Shown piece after piece: positions 28,846 through 37,788 of a stretch of DNA of 64,000 bases. Made by a program: the position numbers and the translations under genes. Under the pieces are notes generated by a model. That model was not told the origin of the DNA. It did no database searches and saw only the letters and a list, made by a program, of their open reading frames with translations. The stretch's first letter is position 1, and each line of letters begins with the position of its first letter. Source of the DNA: Lignipirellula cremea (GTDB lineage Bacteria > Planctomycetota > Planctomycetia > Pirellulales > Pirellulaceae); the NCBI RefSeq assembly GCF_007751035.1, contig NZ_CP036433.1, positions 2,337,001-2,401,000 on the forward strand, in the 5' to 3' direction.

Positions 28846-29715
28846 TCAGGAAAGCGGAGCGACGTCGACCGAGACGGCCATGGTGTAGTCGCCGCCGCCC
28901 ACAAACACACCCTGGATCGGACAGACGTCGCTGTAATCCCGACCCCAGGCGACCGTGATATGCTCTTCGCTGGGAATCGCATCGTTCGTCGGATCGTAGT
29001 CGACCCAGCCCGCTTCGCCGCAGTACAGCGACACCCACGCATGAGAGGCGTCCACGCCGACAAGCCGCTCTTTCCCTTCCGGCGGATGCGTGCGCAGGTA
29101 ACCGCTGACATACCGGGCGGCCAGACCAATCGAACGCAGGCAGCCAATCTGCAGATGGGCGAAGTCCTGGCAAACGCCCCGCTTCAACTCAAAGACTTCC
29201 TCCACCGGCGTATCCACGCGCGTGGCTTTGGCGTCAAACTTGAAATCGGCGTGCACGCGTGCGGTCAGTTCGCGGGCCGCTTCCAGGATGGGGCGGTTCG
29301 GCGTGAATGACACCCGGGCGTAGGCCGCCAGGGCTTCGTTCCGGCGGACGTTGGGTGAATCAAACGAGAATTCAAACGCACGCAGGCAGACGGGCGGTTT
29401 GCGGAGGAGCGAGGCGGCGACCTCTTCCCAGCGGACCGACGTCGGCGGCAACGGCGGAGGAGGCGCCACTTCGACATGGCTGATGGCCGTAACCGTCAGC
29501 TGGCTGTGCGGCTGGTACACGGCAAAAAAATGGACCTTGTTCCCAAAGTAGTCGTCCCGCTCTTGCATGGCCGCCGGCGTGGGATTCACTACCAGCCGGC
29601 TTCGTCCGCAGGTTTGATGGGTCAGACTGCGCGGCGCCAGGTGCACTGCGTTATGGCAGACCGAAGCCTGGTAGGAATACGAGTACTGGGTTTTGTGGAC
29701 GAGCTTGTATCGCAT
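28846..29715 (-). CDS. Transglutaminase-like cysteine protease-fold protein
   Basis: 289 residues from the ATG at 29715; upstream in-frame sequence is not protein-like. The N-terminal part (RYKLVHKTQYSYSYQASVCHN, to about residue 90) fits the bacterial transglutaminase N-terminal domain (PF08379). The catalytic triad of the transglutaminase core is present: C182 in RGVCQDFAH, H225 in ASHAWVS and D241 in DYDPTN. No signal peptide, so cytoplasmic. These proteins are often peptidases or amidases rather than cross-linkers, and they are commonly found beside circularly permuted ATP-grasp genes, none of which is present here. Confidence 0.85.
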   Translation of the reverse strand: MRYKLVHKTQYSYSYQASVCHNAVHLAPRSLTHQTCGRSRLVVNPTPAAMQERDDYFGNKVHFFAVYQPHSQLTVTAISHVEVAPPPPLPPTSVRWEEVAASLLRKPPVCLRAFEFSFDSPNVRRNEALAAYARVSFTPNRPILEAARELTARVHADFKFDAKATRVDTPVEEVFELKRGVCQDFAHLQIGCLRSIGLAARYVSGYLRTHPPEGKERLVGVDASHAWVSLYCGEAGWVDYDPTNDAIPSEEHITVAWGRDYSDVCPIQGVFVGGGDYTMAVSVDVAPLS

Positions 29716-30479
29716 GGTCGGGAGCGTGTGCCCTGTGCCTGGTGGACGTCGGAATCCGTTCAGTTTCATTCTAACGGCCAGGACCGCCTTGCCTATCGGC
29801 AGCGGACGCGAATCGCCTTCCGGTGCTGGCAATGCCAGCAGGATGCTGCGTGTTTGGGAACGTGACGTGAAGACCGCATGAAGATCGTCCGGCGGTCGTG
29901 ACAAGACGCTCTCTCCACGGAACGCCACGCCAAAACATTCACCGCGAAGGAACGCAAATCGGTTCCGGGGTTTTATCTTTCAGGGATTACGCAAGGCGCA
30001 TGCACTGCTCAATCGCTCGCGTCAGCCGGGAGGGAATCGAGGTGTGGTATCAAATCGCGATTTCTTCGCTTGGCTGGGCGTTACTCGCATCGGCCGGCGT
30101 CTGTTCCGGATCCTTCTCCTCCTGACGCATCGACGTAAACTGGCGGCAGTTACTGCGGTTGGCGTAAATCCGCGCAGCATCGACGCCCGCGGAAGACCGT
30201 TGGCGGGAGGGTCGTTGGTGAAACACCGGGCCGGATCGCTTTTGACGTATGCGTACCCGCGACTGCCCTGCAGAGTTGGAATCTCGCCAGAAGAGTAGGA
30301 GTCAGGCCTGGCCGAATCAAGCGAATTCTACCGGAGGGACTGTCGGCGGCCTTTTTCTGTCGAGGTTTCCGCCGGATTCGTGCGACTTTAATCAAAATTG
30401 CTATTTGCCTCGATTTTTGATTCTTCTATAAGCGCTCCCTGGAAACCGCTTTCTTACGCCCAGTTTCGGGAGTGCGAAG
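29716..30479. other. Intergenic region with no gene
   Basis: 764 bp between divergent genes. Short open frames exist, but none has a ribosome site with protein-like composition. I see no terminator, tRNA or repeat. The A/T-richer stretch near 30390-30430 could hold the promoter of the secretin-domain gene. Confidence 0.45.
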
Positions 30480-31760
30480 ATGCAACGGCGCTTAGCGATG
30501 GGATGCTTTTCGATCCTTGGTTTTTTGGCGATCGCCCTGACGGCGACCGGCCAGGAGATTGATTCTTCGTTCGTTCCGCGAACAGAGCTGGATCCTCCCT
30601 TGTTGCTGGAGCCGTTGCCGTTTCTGCGGCCGCTCCCATTGCTGCAGCCGCTGCTGGCTCCTCGTCTGGAGCCCACGATGGCGCCGAGCACTACCTGGAC
30701 CGAGCTGGAAACGGCCGCATTCCCGAACCATCCTTTGCGGCTGGCTTCGCATGTCGAAGCGGCTCCCGCATCGCAGGCGACCGGAACGGACGAAGCCGAT
30801 GACGGTTTCCGGACCCTCGGCGACGGCCCGGCTGACCGCCCCGCGGCGGATGCTGACGACGCCCCTGAAGACAACGTCCACGAAGACGGCGCTCCTGAAA
30901 ACGGCGCTGCTGAAAACGGCGATCATGTAGACAACGGCCACGAAGAGAACGGCCCTCCTGCCCATGTTGTGCAGGACAAGGCCGATCCGCTGCCGCTGGC
31001 CCGACTGCACCACCTGCACCAGGCGGCCGATCATCTGGAAGCGGCGGGCCTGCCAAGCGAAGCCAAACTGGTGCGCCAACGTGCCATCCGTGAAGAACGC
31101 CGGGCCGACGAGATTCGCCTGGCCGCCAAGCTGGCGCAACTCTCCCGTTTGCAGGAAGAGATTGAGCAGTTGCGTGATCGGTTGGCCACCAACAACCAGT
31201 TGATGCTACGTTTTCAGCTGGTCTCGATTCCTGCCGAGCACTGGGAAACGGTGCAGAAAACGCTGAGCGAACGGGCGTCCTCTCACAAGAACGAGCAGGC
31301 GACCACGGTCATCGACAGCACGGAGCTGTCCGCGCTGGTCAAAGAATGGCTGCAGGCAAAGCAGGGGAAGCTGATCGCCGAACCCTCGGTGATCACGGTC
31401 GACAACCGTCCCGTCAGCTTCTTCAGCGGCGAACGCTATTTCACCCGAGATTCCAGCAATGGCCCGAAATCCCTGCGTGCGGAACAGGCCGGATTGGGCC
31501 TGGAGGCGCGGCCACGACTGCTCTCCAGCGGCGGCCTGGAACTGGAGGTCGCCATTGAGTGGAGCCAGCACAACCACCAGACGCAGCGAACTCAATTGAT
31601 GCTCAAACATGCGGCTACCGGCCAGCTGAAAGCGGGCCAGTCGCTGGTCCTGCTGCTGCAGAATAAAGACGCCAGCGAACGTCCGGCCTTGCTGAGTGTC
31701 TCGCACGATCAGATCACCATCGACCCGCTGCTCCGCACGGCCGACTACTGGGCCGAGTAA
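30480..31760 (+). CDS. Exported secretin-domain protein with acidic repeats
   Basis: 426 residues. A signal peptide is followed by a Pro/Leu-rich stretch, then an Asp/Glu/Asn-rich repetitive part (about residues 105-162) with units such as EDGAPENGAAENG. A helical coiled-coil-like segment (about 165-235: EAKLVRQRAIREERRADEIR) precedes the C-terminal domain. The latter (KLIAEPSVITVDNRPVSFFS, then GLGLEARPRLLSSGGLELEV) matches the beta-rich core of type II/III secretion secretins. The part needed for a full channel seems short and the protein lacks N0-N1 domains, so a pore role is uncertain. The stop codon is followed by a duplicated 15-bp unit. Confidence 0.7.
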   Translation: MQRRLAMGCFSILGFLAIALTATGQEIDSSFVPRTELDPPLLLEPLPFLRPLPLLQPLLAPRLEPTMAPSTTWTELETAAFPNHPLRLASHVEAAPASQATGTDEADDGFRTLGDGPADRPAADADDAPEDNVHEDGAPENGAAENGDHVDNGHEENGPPAHVVQDKADPLPLARLHHLHQAADHLEAAGLPSEAKLVRQRAIREERRADEIRLAAKLAQLSRLQEEIEQLRDRLATNNQLMLRFQLVSIPAEHWETVQKTLSERASSHKNEQATTVIDSTELSALVKEWLQAKQGKLIAEPSVITVDNRPVSFFSGERYFTRDSSNGPKSLRAEQAGLGLEARPRLLSSGGLELEVAIEWSQHNHQTQRTQLMLKHAATGQLKAGQSLVLLLQNKDASERPALLSVSHDQITIDPLLRTADYWAE

Positions 31761-31793
31761 AGTGGGCCGAGTAAAGCCGGATCGCGCCCGCCG

Positions 31794-31824
31794 AGGATCG
31801 TCCTGCCGTTTGCGGGACGATCCT
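31794..31824. terminator. Hairpin between convergent genes
   Basis: AGGATCGTCC at 31794-31803 pairs perfectly with GGACGATCCT at 31815-31824. It lies between the ends of the convergent secretin-domain and phosphomutase genes. There is no T-run on either strand, so a terminator role is possible but not proved. Confidence 0.5.
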
Positions 31825-31844
31825 GGTTCCCGCCGCCCTGCGTT

Positions 31845-33665
31845 TTAGACGCTGGCGGCGTACGCTTTGAGGTCGTCCTGCAGTTGCTGCAGGCGTTCGG
31901 CCATTTCTTCTTTCGCCACGTCCAGGTTGGCGAGCTGTTCGGCTGGCTCATAGGCGAACATATAGAACTTCACCTTCGGCTCCGTGCCGGAAGGCCGCAC
32001 GGCGATGTAGTTGCCGGGCGTGGCGAAGTCCAGGATCACCATATCGCCCACGGGGCCGTCGAGCGTTTCCCGGTCCCCGCCCACATGCTGCAGCACGCTG
32101 TTCTTGTAATCGCGGACCGTGGCGACCTGCATGCCCCCGAGGGTGGCCGGCGGGTTATCGCGGAAGCTGGCCATCAGGGCCTGCATTTTGGCCATGCCGT
32201 CGGAGCCTTCCATCACCTGGTTGAGCAGTTGCTCGGCATGGTAACCGTGCTGCCAGTACAGGTCGTCGAGCTTTTCGTGCAGCGACTTGCCTGACGCTTT
32301 CACGCTGGCGGCCAGTTCGGCCATCAGCATACAGGCGACCGCGCCGTCTTTATCCCGGGCGTACTGTCCCACCAGGTAGCCATGCGATTCTTCGGTGCCG
32401 AGCAGGAACTTGTCGGGGCCGGCCTGGTCCATCACGTCGCCAATCCACTTGAAGCCGACCTGCAGGTTGCCGAGCGTGCGGACGTTATACGAGTCGGCGA
32501 TGCGGCGGATCATTTCGGTGGTGACCAGCGTTTTGACGACATAATGCTCCGGCGTCAGCTGGCTGCGACGTTTCTCCAGGACGAAGTCGGTGAGCAGCGC
32601 GCCCAACTGGTTGCCGTTGAGCGACTTCCATTCCCCCTGCAGATCTTTACTGACGGGAGCGCAACAGCCCATCCGATCGCAATCGGGGTCAGTCGCCAGG
32701 ATCAGCTCGGCGCCGGTCTCTTTGGCCCGTTCCACAATGGCGTCAAACACGCGCGGGTTCTCGGGGTTGGAAACATGGCCAGGCACGTTGGGGAAGTCGC
32801 CGTTCGGTTCGCGCTGCGGCCCGAAGACTTCCAGTTGTTCAAAGCCGACCGCTTCCAGCGCTGGCCGGACGCACGATTCGCCCACGCCATGCAGCGGGGA
32901 ATAAATGATGCTGAGATCCCTCGGGCCGTCGAAGCTTTGGCCTTTGAGTTCGCGTAAAAAAGCCGCGTCGATTTCTTCGGTGCAAAGATGGATTTTTCCG
33001 CTGGCGACGGCTTCGTCGAAGTTAGCGACCGGGATTTCATCGACGCTTTCGACCCGGGCGATCACGGCCTTGTCGTGGGGCGGGACGAGCTGCCCGCCCG
33101 TCGACCAGTAAACCTTCACGGCGTTGTCGCTGGGCGGGTTATGGCTGGCGGTGACCATGACGCCGCAGGAGCAGTTTTTGAAGCGGACCAGGAACGACAG
33201 TTCCGGCGTGCTGCGGTAGTCGTCGAGGAAGTACACCTCAAAGCCGTTGGCGACCATCACGCCGGCGCACAGTTCGGCGAACTCCCGCGAACGATGGCGC
33301 GTATCATAAGCGATCGCGCACTTGAGGCCCTGCTCGCCCTGCGTTTCTTTCACATAGGCGGCCAGCCCTTGCGCGCTCTCACCGATGGTCCGGCGGTTGA
33401 TCGTGTTAGAGCCGAACGGATACATCTTGCCGCGACGTCCGCCGGTGCCGAACGGAATCACGGTCCAGAAAGCGTCGTCGAGTGTTTGCCAGTCGGCTTC
33501 CTCGATATGCTGCGCGATCTCCGGGGCGTACTCCGCATAGCGGGATTCGGTCAGCCATTTATTAAGGTTCTCGGCCGCCGAGGCGGTCAGCTTTCCCGCG
33601 GCGACGGCGGCCTGTACGGCCTGTTGGGCAGCTGGCAAATCGAACGATGAGGCCGGTTTCGACAT
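31845..33665 (-). CDS. Phospho-sugar mutase (phosphoglucomutase/phosphomannomutase family)
   Basis: 606 residues from the ATG at 33665; the longer frame adds 37 unlikely residues. The active-site serine lies in GVMVTASHNPPSDN (about residue 170), the Mg-binding loop in DPDCDRMG, the sugar-binding loop in GTEESHGYLVG and the phosphate-binding loop in RPSGTEPKVKFY. Length and order fit the bacterial PgcA-like phosphoglucomutases (about 580-600 residues), which interconvert glucose-1- and -6-phosphate. It is cytoplasmic. It is divergent from another member of the same superfamily, 321 bp away. Confidence 0.9.
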   Translation of the reverse strand: MSKPASSFDLPAAQQAVQAAVAAGKLTASAAENLNKWLTESRYAEYAPEIAQHIEEADWQTLDDAFWTVIPFGTGGRRGKMYPFGSNTINRRTIGESAQGLAAYVKETQGEQGLKCAIAYDTRHRSREFAELCAGVMVANGFEVYFLDDYRSTPELSFLVRFKNCSCGVMVTASHNPPSDNAVKVYWSTGGQLVPPHDKAVIARVESVDEIPVANFDEAVASGKIHLCTEEIDAAFLRELKGQSFDGPRDLSIIYSPLHGVGESCVRPALEAVGFEQLEVFGPQREPNGDFPNVPGHVSNPENPRVFDAIVERAKETGAELILATDPDCDRMGCCAPVSKDLQGEWKSLNGNQLGALLTDFVLEKRRSQLTPEHYVVKTLVTTEMIRRIADSYNVRTLGNLQVGFKWIGDVMDQAGPDKFLLGTEESHGYLVGQYARDKDGAVACMLMAELAASVKASGKSLHEKLDDLYWQHGYHAEQLLNQVMEGSDGMAKMQALMASFRDNPPATLGGMQVATVRDYKNSVLQHVGGDRETLDGPVGDMVILDFATPGNYIAVRPSGTEPKVKFYMFAYEPAEQLANLDVAKEEMAERLQQLQDDLKAYAASV

Positions 33666-33986
33666 GGGTCCAAAATTCCTGCTCAATCGGAAAGTGGCAA
33701 ACCGCGCCGCCCCACCCTCAGGCGCCGCATGAACAAACAGTGCAGGCGCCCCGGTATTCCACACGGGACCGCACAAACCAATGGCGATTCTATGTTTCTC
33801 CGGTCCGTCTGATCAATGGGACGCAAGGGCCAGGAACCGCCGTTCGGATTCAATTTCTCCTCCGCCCGCCCGGCAAGCAGCCGTCTTTTTGTTATCATCC
33901 CCCATACACGGGGCTCCCTTTTGGCCGAACTCTGTGCGGCAGGAAAACTCACTTTCGACCAGCATTTTGATTCACGGAGTACGAAC
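33666..33986. other. Divergent intergenic region
   Basis: 321 bp between the two divergent phosphomutase genes. It must hold both promoters; GGAG lies eight bases before the plus-strand start. Nothing else is recognised. Confidence 0.4.
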
Positions 33987-35330
33987 ATGGCGGAGCCAAT
34001 TATCAGTGTGTCGGGTTTGCGGGGCGTGATTGGCGAAAGCCTGACCCCGCCCGGCGCCATGCGGTTTGTCGCAGCGTTTGTGGCGGAACTGCCGCCGGGC
34101 CCGATTGTGGTCACCCGCGACGGACGGGCCACCGGCAAGCTGCTGGCCAAAGCGATCCACTGCACGGTCGGCGCGCTGGGACGGGACGTGATCGACGCCG
34201 ATACGGCCGCCACTCCGACGACCGGCGTCCTGGTGAAAAAATACGGCGCCGCCGGCGGCATTCAGATCTCGGCCAGCCACAACCCGCCGGAATACAACGG
34301 CATCAAGCTGTTCTCCGACGACGGCCGCGTGTTTACCGCCGTCAAAGGGGAAGCCGTGCTTGCCCGTTATCGCAACTCCCAGCCGGCCTGGTCCTCGCAC
34401 GAAGCCTGGGGCGAATGTCGCCGCTGTGAAGACACCACGACCCAGCATCTGCAGCGAGTGCTGGAGCAGGTCGACGTCGAAGCGATCCGCCGCCAGGCGT
34501 TCCGCGTGCTGCTGGATTCCAACCATGGCGCCGGCAGCATCCTGGGCCGACGTCTGCTGGCGGAACTCGGCTGCCAGACGGTTTTCCTGGGCGACACGCC
34601 CGACGGCCAGTTCGCCCATCCGCCGGAGCCGACCGCGGAAAACCTGGCCGGCGTGCGCAGCGCCGTCGTCGAAGCGAGCGCCGCCGTTGGTTTTTGCCAG
34701 GACCCCGACGCCGATCGTCTGGCGCTGATCGATGAGCAGGGCCGTTACATTGGCGAAGAGTACACGCTGGCGTTATGCCTGGACCATGTGCTGCAGAGCC
34801 GGAAAGGGGCCGTCGTCGCCAACTGCGCCACCAGCCGCATGAACCAGGACATTACCGAGCAGCACGGTTCGACCTATTTCCGCTCCGCCGTCGGTGAAGC
34901 GAATGTGGCCGATCTGATGCAGGCCCAGCAGGCCGTGTTTGGCGGCGAAGGGAACGGCGGTCCGATCGATCCGCAAGTTGGCTACGTCCGCGACAGCTTT
35001 GTCGGTATGGCCTTCATTCTGGACGGCCTGGCCGCTCGCGGCGGGATGCTCTCCTCCTGGGCCGACGCCTTGCCGCGGTATGAAATCCATAAGACCAAAA
35101 TTTCCCTGCCCCCGGAAAAGATCCCGGCCGGCCTGGCCGCCCTGCAGCAGCACTTTGCCGACGCCGAGGCCAGCCTGCTCGACGGCCTGCGTCTGGACTG
35201 GCCCGACCGCTGGTTGCTGGTCCGGGCCAGCAACACCGAACCGATCGTCCGCGCCATCGCCGAAGCCAAAACGCTGGCCGCCGCCGAAGAGCTGTGCGCC
35301 ACGGCCGCCCAGGTGCTGTCGCAGGTGTAA
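33987..35330 (+). CDS. glmM: Phosphoglucosamine mutase-like phosphohexomutase
   Basis: 447 residues from the ATG at 33987, with GGAG eight bases upstream. It opens with ISVSGLRGVIGESLTP as in GlmM/PMM proteins. The catalytic Ser is in GIQISASHNPPEYNGIK (about residue 96), the Mg-binding loop is DPDADRLAL, the substrate loop GGEGNGGPI and the phosphate loop RASNTEPIVR. This pattern fits the GlmM branch, which makes glucosamine-1-phosphate for cell-wall and lipopolysaccharide precursors, but a phosphomannomutase or phosphoglucomutase role cannot be ruled out. Cytoplasmic. Confidence 0.85.
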   Translation: MAEPIISVSGLRGVIGESLTPPGAMRFVAAFVAELPPGPIVVTRDGRATGKLLAKAIHCTVGALGRDVIDADTAATPTTGVLVKKYGAAGGIQISASHNPPEYNGIKLFSDDGRVFTAVKGEAVLARYRNSQPAWSSHEAWGECRRCEDTTTQHLQRVLEQVDVEAIRRQAFRVLLDSNHGAGSILGRRLLAELGCQTVFLGDTPDGQFAHPPEPTAENLAGVRSAVVEASAAVGFCQDPDADRLALIDEQGRYIGEEYTLALCLDHVLQSRKGAVVANCATSRMNQDITEQHGSTYFRSAVGEANVADLMQAQQAVFGGEGNGGPIDPQVGYVRDSFVGMAFILDGLAARGGMLSSWADALPRYEIHKTKISLPPEKIPAGLAALQQHFADAEASLLDGLRLDWPDRWLLVRASNTEPIVRAIAEAKTLAAAEELCATAAQVLSQV

Positions 35331-35382
35331 GGCACGCGAACTATCGCGATCTTCGGCGAAGGCGAGAACCCGTCAAATAAGA

Positions 35383-35584
35383 GGATTCACCGCCGAGGGC
35401 GCCGAGGAAAAGGAGGGGGGCTGGTGCGTCCATGAGACCGCGCTCCAGCGATGCGAGCAGTTCAGAAGATTGAGTTCCCGGAATGAGTCCGCGTTGCGCC
35501 TTCTTCCCATCAACATCCGCCTGGTTGTCTTGTCTCCTTTCCTTCTTCTTCTCCGCGTTTCTCGGCGCCCTCGGCGGTGAATCC
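35383..35584. repeat. Inverted-repeat element between glmM and PSP1 genes
   Basis: Exact 24-bp inverted arms at 35383-35406 and 35561-35584 (core CACCGCCGAGGGCGCCGAG and its complement) enclose about 150 bp of non-coding sequence. The 393-bp gap 35331-35723 holds no gene. Repeats with this 'CCGAGGGCGCCGAGG' core are common in high-GC, repeat-rich genomes, including planctomycetes. Confidence 0.7.
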
Positions 35585-35723
35585 TTTTCGGAGAGGAGGC
35601 CGGCCCAAAGAAAAGAGGGCGGCTGCGTCCGGAGTCGACCCTCCCGGGCCGGGGCGTTATATTAGAAGGTTTGCAGATTCAGCGCCCGGATTGCCAGGGC
35701 TTCCTTTTCGTCGATAGCGCCAC

Positions 35724-36989
35724 ATGGCCAAATATATTGTGCGATACGGTTCGATGCGCCACCTGGGCGTGTTATCCACTCGCGGCAACGATCGTTTCCG
35801 ACGGGGGTCGCAGGTAATCGCCCGGACGCAGCGGGGGCTGGAAGCGGGTGAAGTACTGTGCGACGCCACCGAAGAAGCCGTCAGCCAGCTCAGCGATACC
35901 TCCCCCGGCCAGATCCTGCGGGAGATGACCGAACAGGACACCAACGAGCAGGCCCATCTGCTGGCCCACACCCCCAAAACCCTGGCCGCCTGTCGCGAAC
36001 ATATCAAGCGACTGGGGCTGGACATGCAGCTGGTCGATGTCGAGCACCTGTTCGGCGGCGAGCGGATCGTGGTGTATTACCTGGCCGAACATCGGGTCGA
36101 CTTTCGCGAGCTGGTGCGGTCCCTGGCTTCGGAGTTCCAGACGCGGATCGAAATGCGGCAGATCGGCGTGCGCGACGAAGCGAAACTGCTGGCCGATTAT
36201 GGCGACTGCGGCAAGCCCGTCTGCTGCAATACGCACCTGTCGGCCATGCCGCCGGTCTCCATGAAAATGGCGAAGGTGCAAAAGGCGACGCTCGACCCGA
36301 CCAAGATTTCGGGTCGATGCGGCCGCCTCAAATGCTGCCTGCGGTACGAGTACGATACGTATGAAGCGCTGCTCAAGCAGCTGCCGCCTGTCGGTTCCGA
36401 CGTCGTCACGGCCGACGGCAGGGCGCGCGTGCTCAGCCAGGAGATCCTGGCCGAACAACTGCTCGTCTCGACCGAAGACAATCGTCGCATGCTGATCAAC
36501 GCCAGCGATGTCCTGTCGGTGCTCAAACGCGGGTCGGGCAAAGGGAAACCTCGTTCGCGCGGACCCGAACGCGGCCGCAACGAGAACCGGGACAAACCGC
36601 CGCAAGAGGAAACGCAGGGCGCCGCCCAGGAGAAACCGCCGCAGGGCGACAGCCGTGAGAAACCGCCGCGGGGGGAAAAACGGAACGGACCGCCGCGAGG
36701 AGACAAGCGGGGCGGGGCGCCACGGGGAGATAAACAGGGCGGGCCGGCCAATGACGATCAACGTGACGGGACCGAGTCGAAGGCAGGCCCCGAAGCGCAG
36801 GACGGGCCAGTGGTAAAGGATACGTCAGCGCCAACGGAGGGACTGCAGGAGAACCCAGGCAGGCCAGAGGGGAATGGCGGACCTCCGCTGAGCCCAAGTC
36901 CGGAGAAGATCGAAGGCCCCGAAAAGAACAACGAAACGGAGTCGCAGGGCGGGCCCCCAGAGTCGACCGACTCCAAGGATCAAGAGTAA
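35724..36989 (+). CDS. PSP1-domain protein (RicT/YaaT-like) with long charged tail
   Basis: 421 residues. The N-terminal 270 residues are a PSP1 domain as in RicT/YaaT, with the expected cysteine pairs CGKPVCCNTHL and GRCGRLKCCLRYE; in Bacillus, Ric proteins bind iron-sulphur clusters and assist RNase Y. The motif RVDFRELVRSLASEFQTRIEMRQIG is also typical. From about residue 272 the protein is a low-complexity tail of Pro, Gly, Arg, Lys, Asp and Glu with repeated units such as EKPPRGEKRNGPPRGDKRGG. Such a tail is likely disordered and may bind RNA. It is cytoplasmic. A Minf_1886-family gene follows after 83 bp. Confidence 0.85.
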   Translation: MAKYIVRYGSMRHLGVLSTRGNDRFRRGSQVIARTQRGLEAGEVLCDATEEAVSQLSDTSPGQILREMTEQDTNEQAHLLAHTPKTLAACREHIKRLGLDMQLVDVEHLFGGERIVVYYLAEHRVDFRELVRSLASEFQTRIEMRQIGVRDEAKLLADYGDCGKPVCCNTHLSAMPPVSMKMAKVQKATLDPTKISGRCGRLKCCLRYEYDTYEALLKQLPPVGSDVVTADGRARVLSQEILAEQLLVSTEDNRRMLINASDVLSVLKRGSGKGKPRSRGPERGRNENRDKPPQEETQGAAQEKPPQGDSREKPPRGEKRNGPPRGDKRGGAPRGDKQGGPANDDQRDGTESKAGPEAQDGPVVKDTSAPTEGLQENPGRPEGNGGPPLSPSPEKIEGPEKNNETESQGGPPESTDSKDQE

Positions 36990-37072
36990 GATTTAGAGTA
37001 AGAATTGTGCGGTGACTGGGAGGGCGTTTTTGGCTCTCCTGTTTGGAAACCTTAGCGGATAAGTTCCTGGTT

Positions 37073-37519
37073 ATGACGGAAGAACAACGGCCACTTTTCC
37101 AGCTTTTGCGGAAGGACCCGCGGTATACGCTCGATGCCTATCAGTTCGTGCGCGACGCTTTGTCGTACGCCCATGATGAACTGGACTGGGGCGATGAATC
37201 GGGAGGCGAACCGGAAGCGGCAATCGACGAAGACGACCAGGACGAAGAGCCGGTCGTCGAACGTCACCTGACCGGCCAGCAACTGTGCGAAGCCATTCGG
37301 CGCTATGCGATCGAACAATACGGCTACATGGCCAAAGTGGTGCTCAACAGCTGGGGCGTCGCCAAGACCGATGACTTTGGCGAGATCGTCTATAACCTGA
37401 TTCGCATCAAGCTGATGAAAAAGTCGCCGGCCGACCGCCGCGAAGACTTCAACGGCCTGTACGATTTTGGCGAAGCGTTCGAACAGCACTTCGAAATCAA
37501 ACTGCCCAAGTCCCCGTAG
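37073..37519 (+). CDS. Minf_1886-family protein
   Basis: 148 residues from the ATG at 37073; a longer reading from 37043 adds ten residues. The pattern YTLDAYQFVRDALSYAHDEL, HLTGQQLCEAIRRYAIEQYG, MAKVVLNSWGVAKTDDFGEI and DRREDFNGLYDFGEAFEQHF is that of TIGR04138 / Minf_1886 family proteins, known only from planctomycetes and verrucomicrobia. Their function is unknown. It is on the same strand just after the PSP1 gene and before a small membrane-protein gene. Confidence 0.85.
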   Translation: MTEEQRPLFQLLRKDPRYTLDAYQFVRDALSYAHDELDWGDESGGEPEAAIDEDDQDEEPVVERHLTGQQLCEAIRRYAIEQYGYMAKVVLNSWGVAKTDDFGEIVYNLIRIKLMKKSPADRREDFNGLYDFGEAFEQHFEIKLPKSP

Positions 37520-37589
37520 TCCGATCCCGGCAGCCGTCCCGGGTAGATCTCCCTCGCTGACCGCGTCCTCTCGCATGCGGCCCGACTCT

Positions 37590-37775
37590 ATGTCTAAAAC
37601 CAAAAAACGGCCGGCTCCTTCCCAGAAATCGGCCGATCCCGAATCGAGCGATCCGCCGCCGCTGCGGGCAAACCCCTTGCCGCGGAATCTGCCCCTGCTG
37701 ATCCTGACGGCAAGCCTGTTCTTCGGCTTTCTGCTGTACCTGCTGATCGTCGCCATTAGCGCCGCCGGGCAGTAA
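37590..37775 (+). CDS. Small single-pass membrane protein
   Basis: 61 residues from the ATG at 37590 (an ATG at 37575 is also possible). A basic, Pro-rich N-terminus (KTKKRPAPSQKSADP) is followed by one strong membrane segment (LPLLILTASLFFGFLLYLLIVAI) near the C-terminus, so most of the protein should face the cytoplasm. It has no clear ribosome site but follows the Minf_1886 gene by 70 bp on the same strand. Function unknown. Confidence 0.55.
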   Translation: MSKTKKRPAPSQKSADPESSDPPPLRANPLPRNLPLLILTASLFFGFLLYLLIVAISAAGQ

Positions 37776-37788
37776 CGCCGCCACGCGC

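Noticed and set aside
29898-30125. 75-residue open frame in the gap before the secretin-domain gene
   Set aside because: No start signal or motif; composition is like non-coding DNA.
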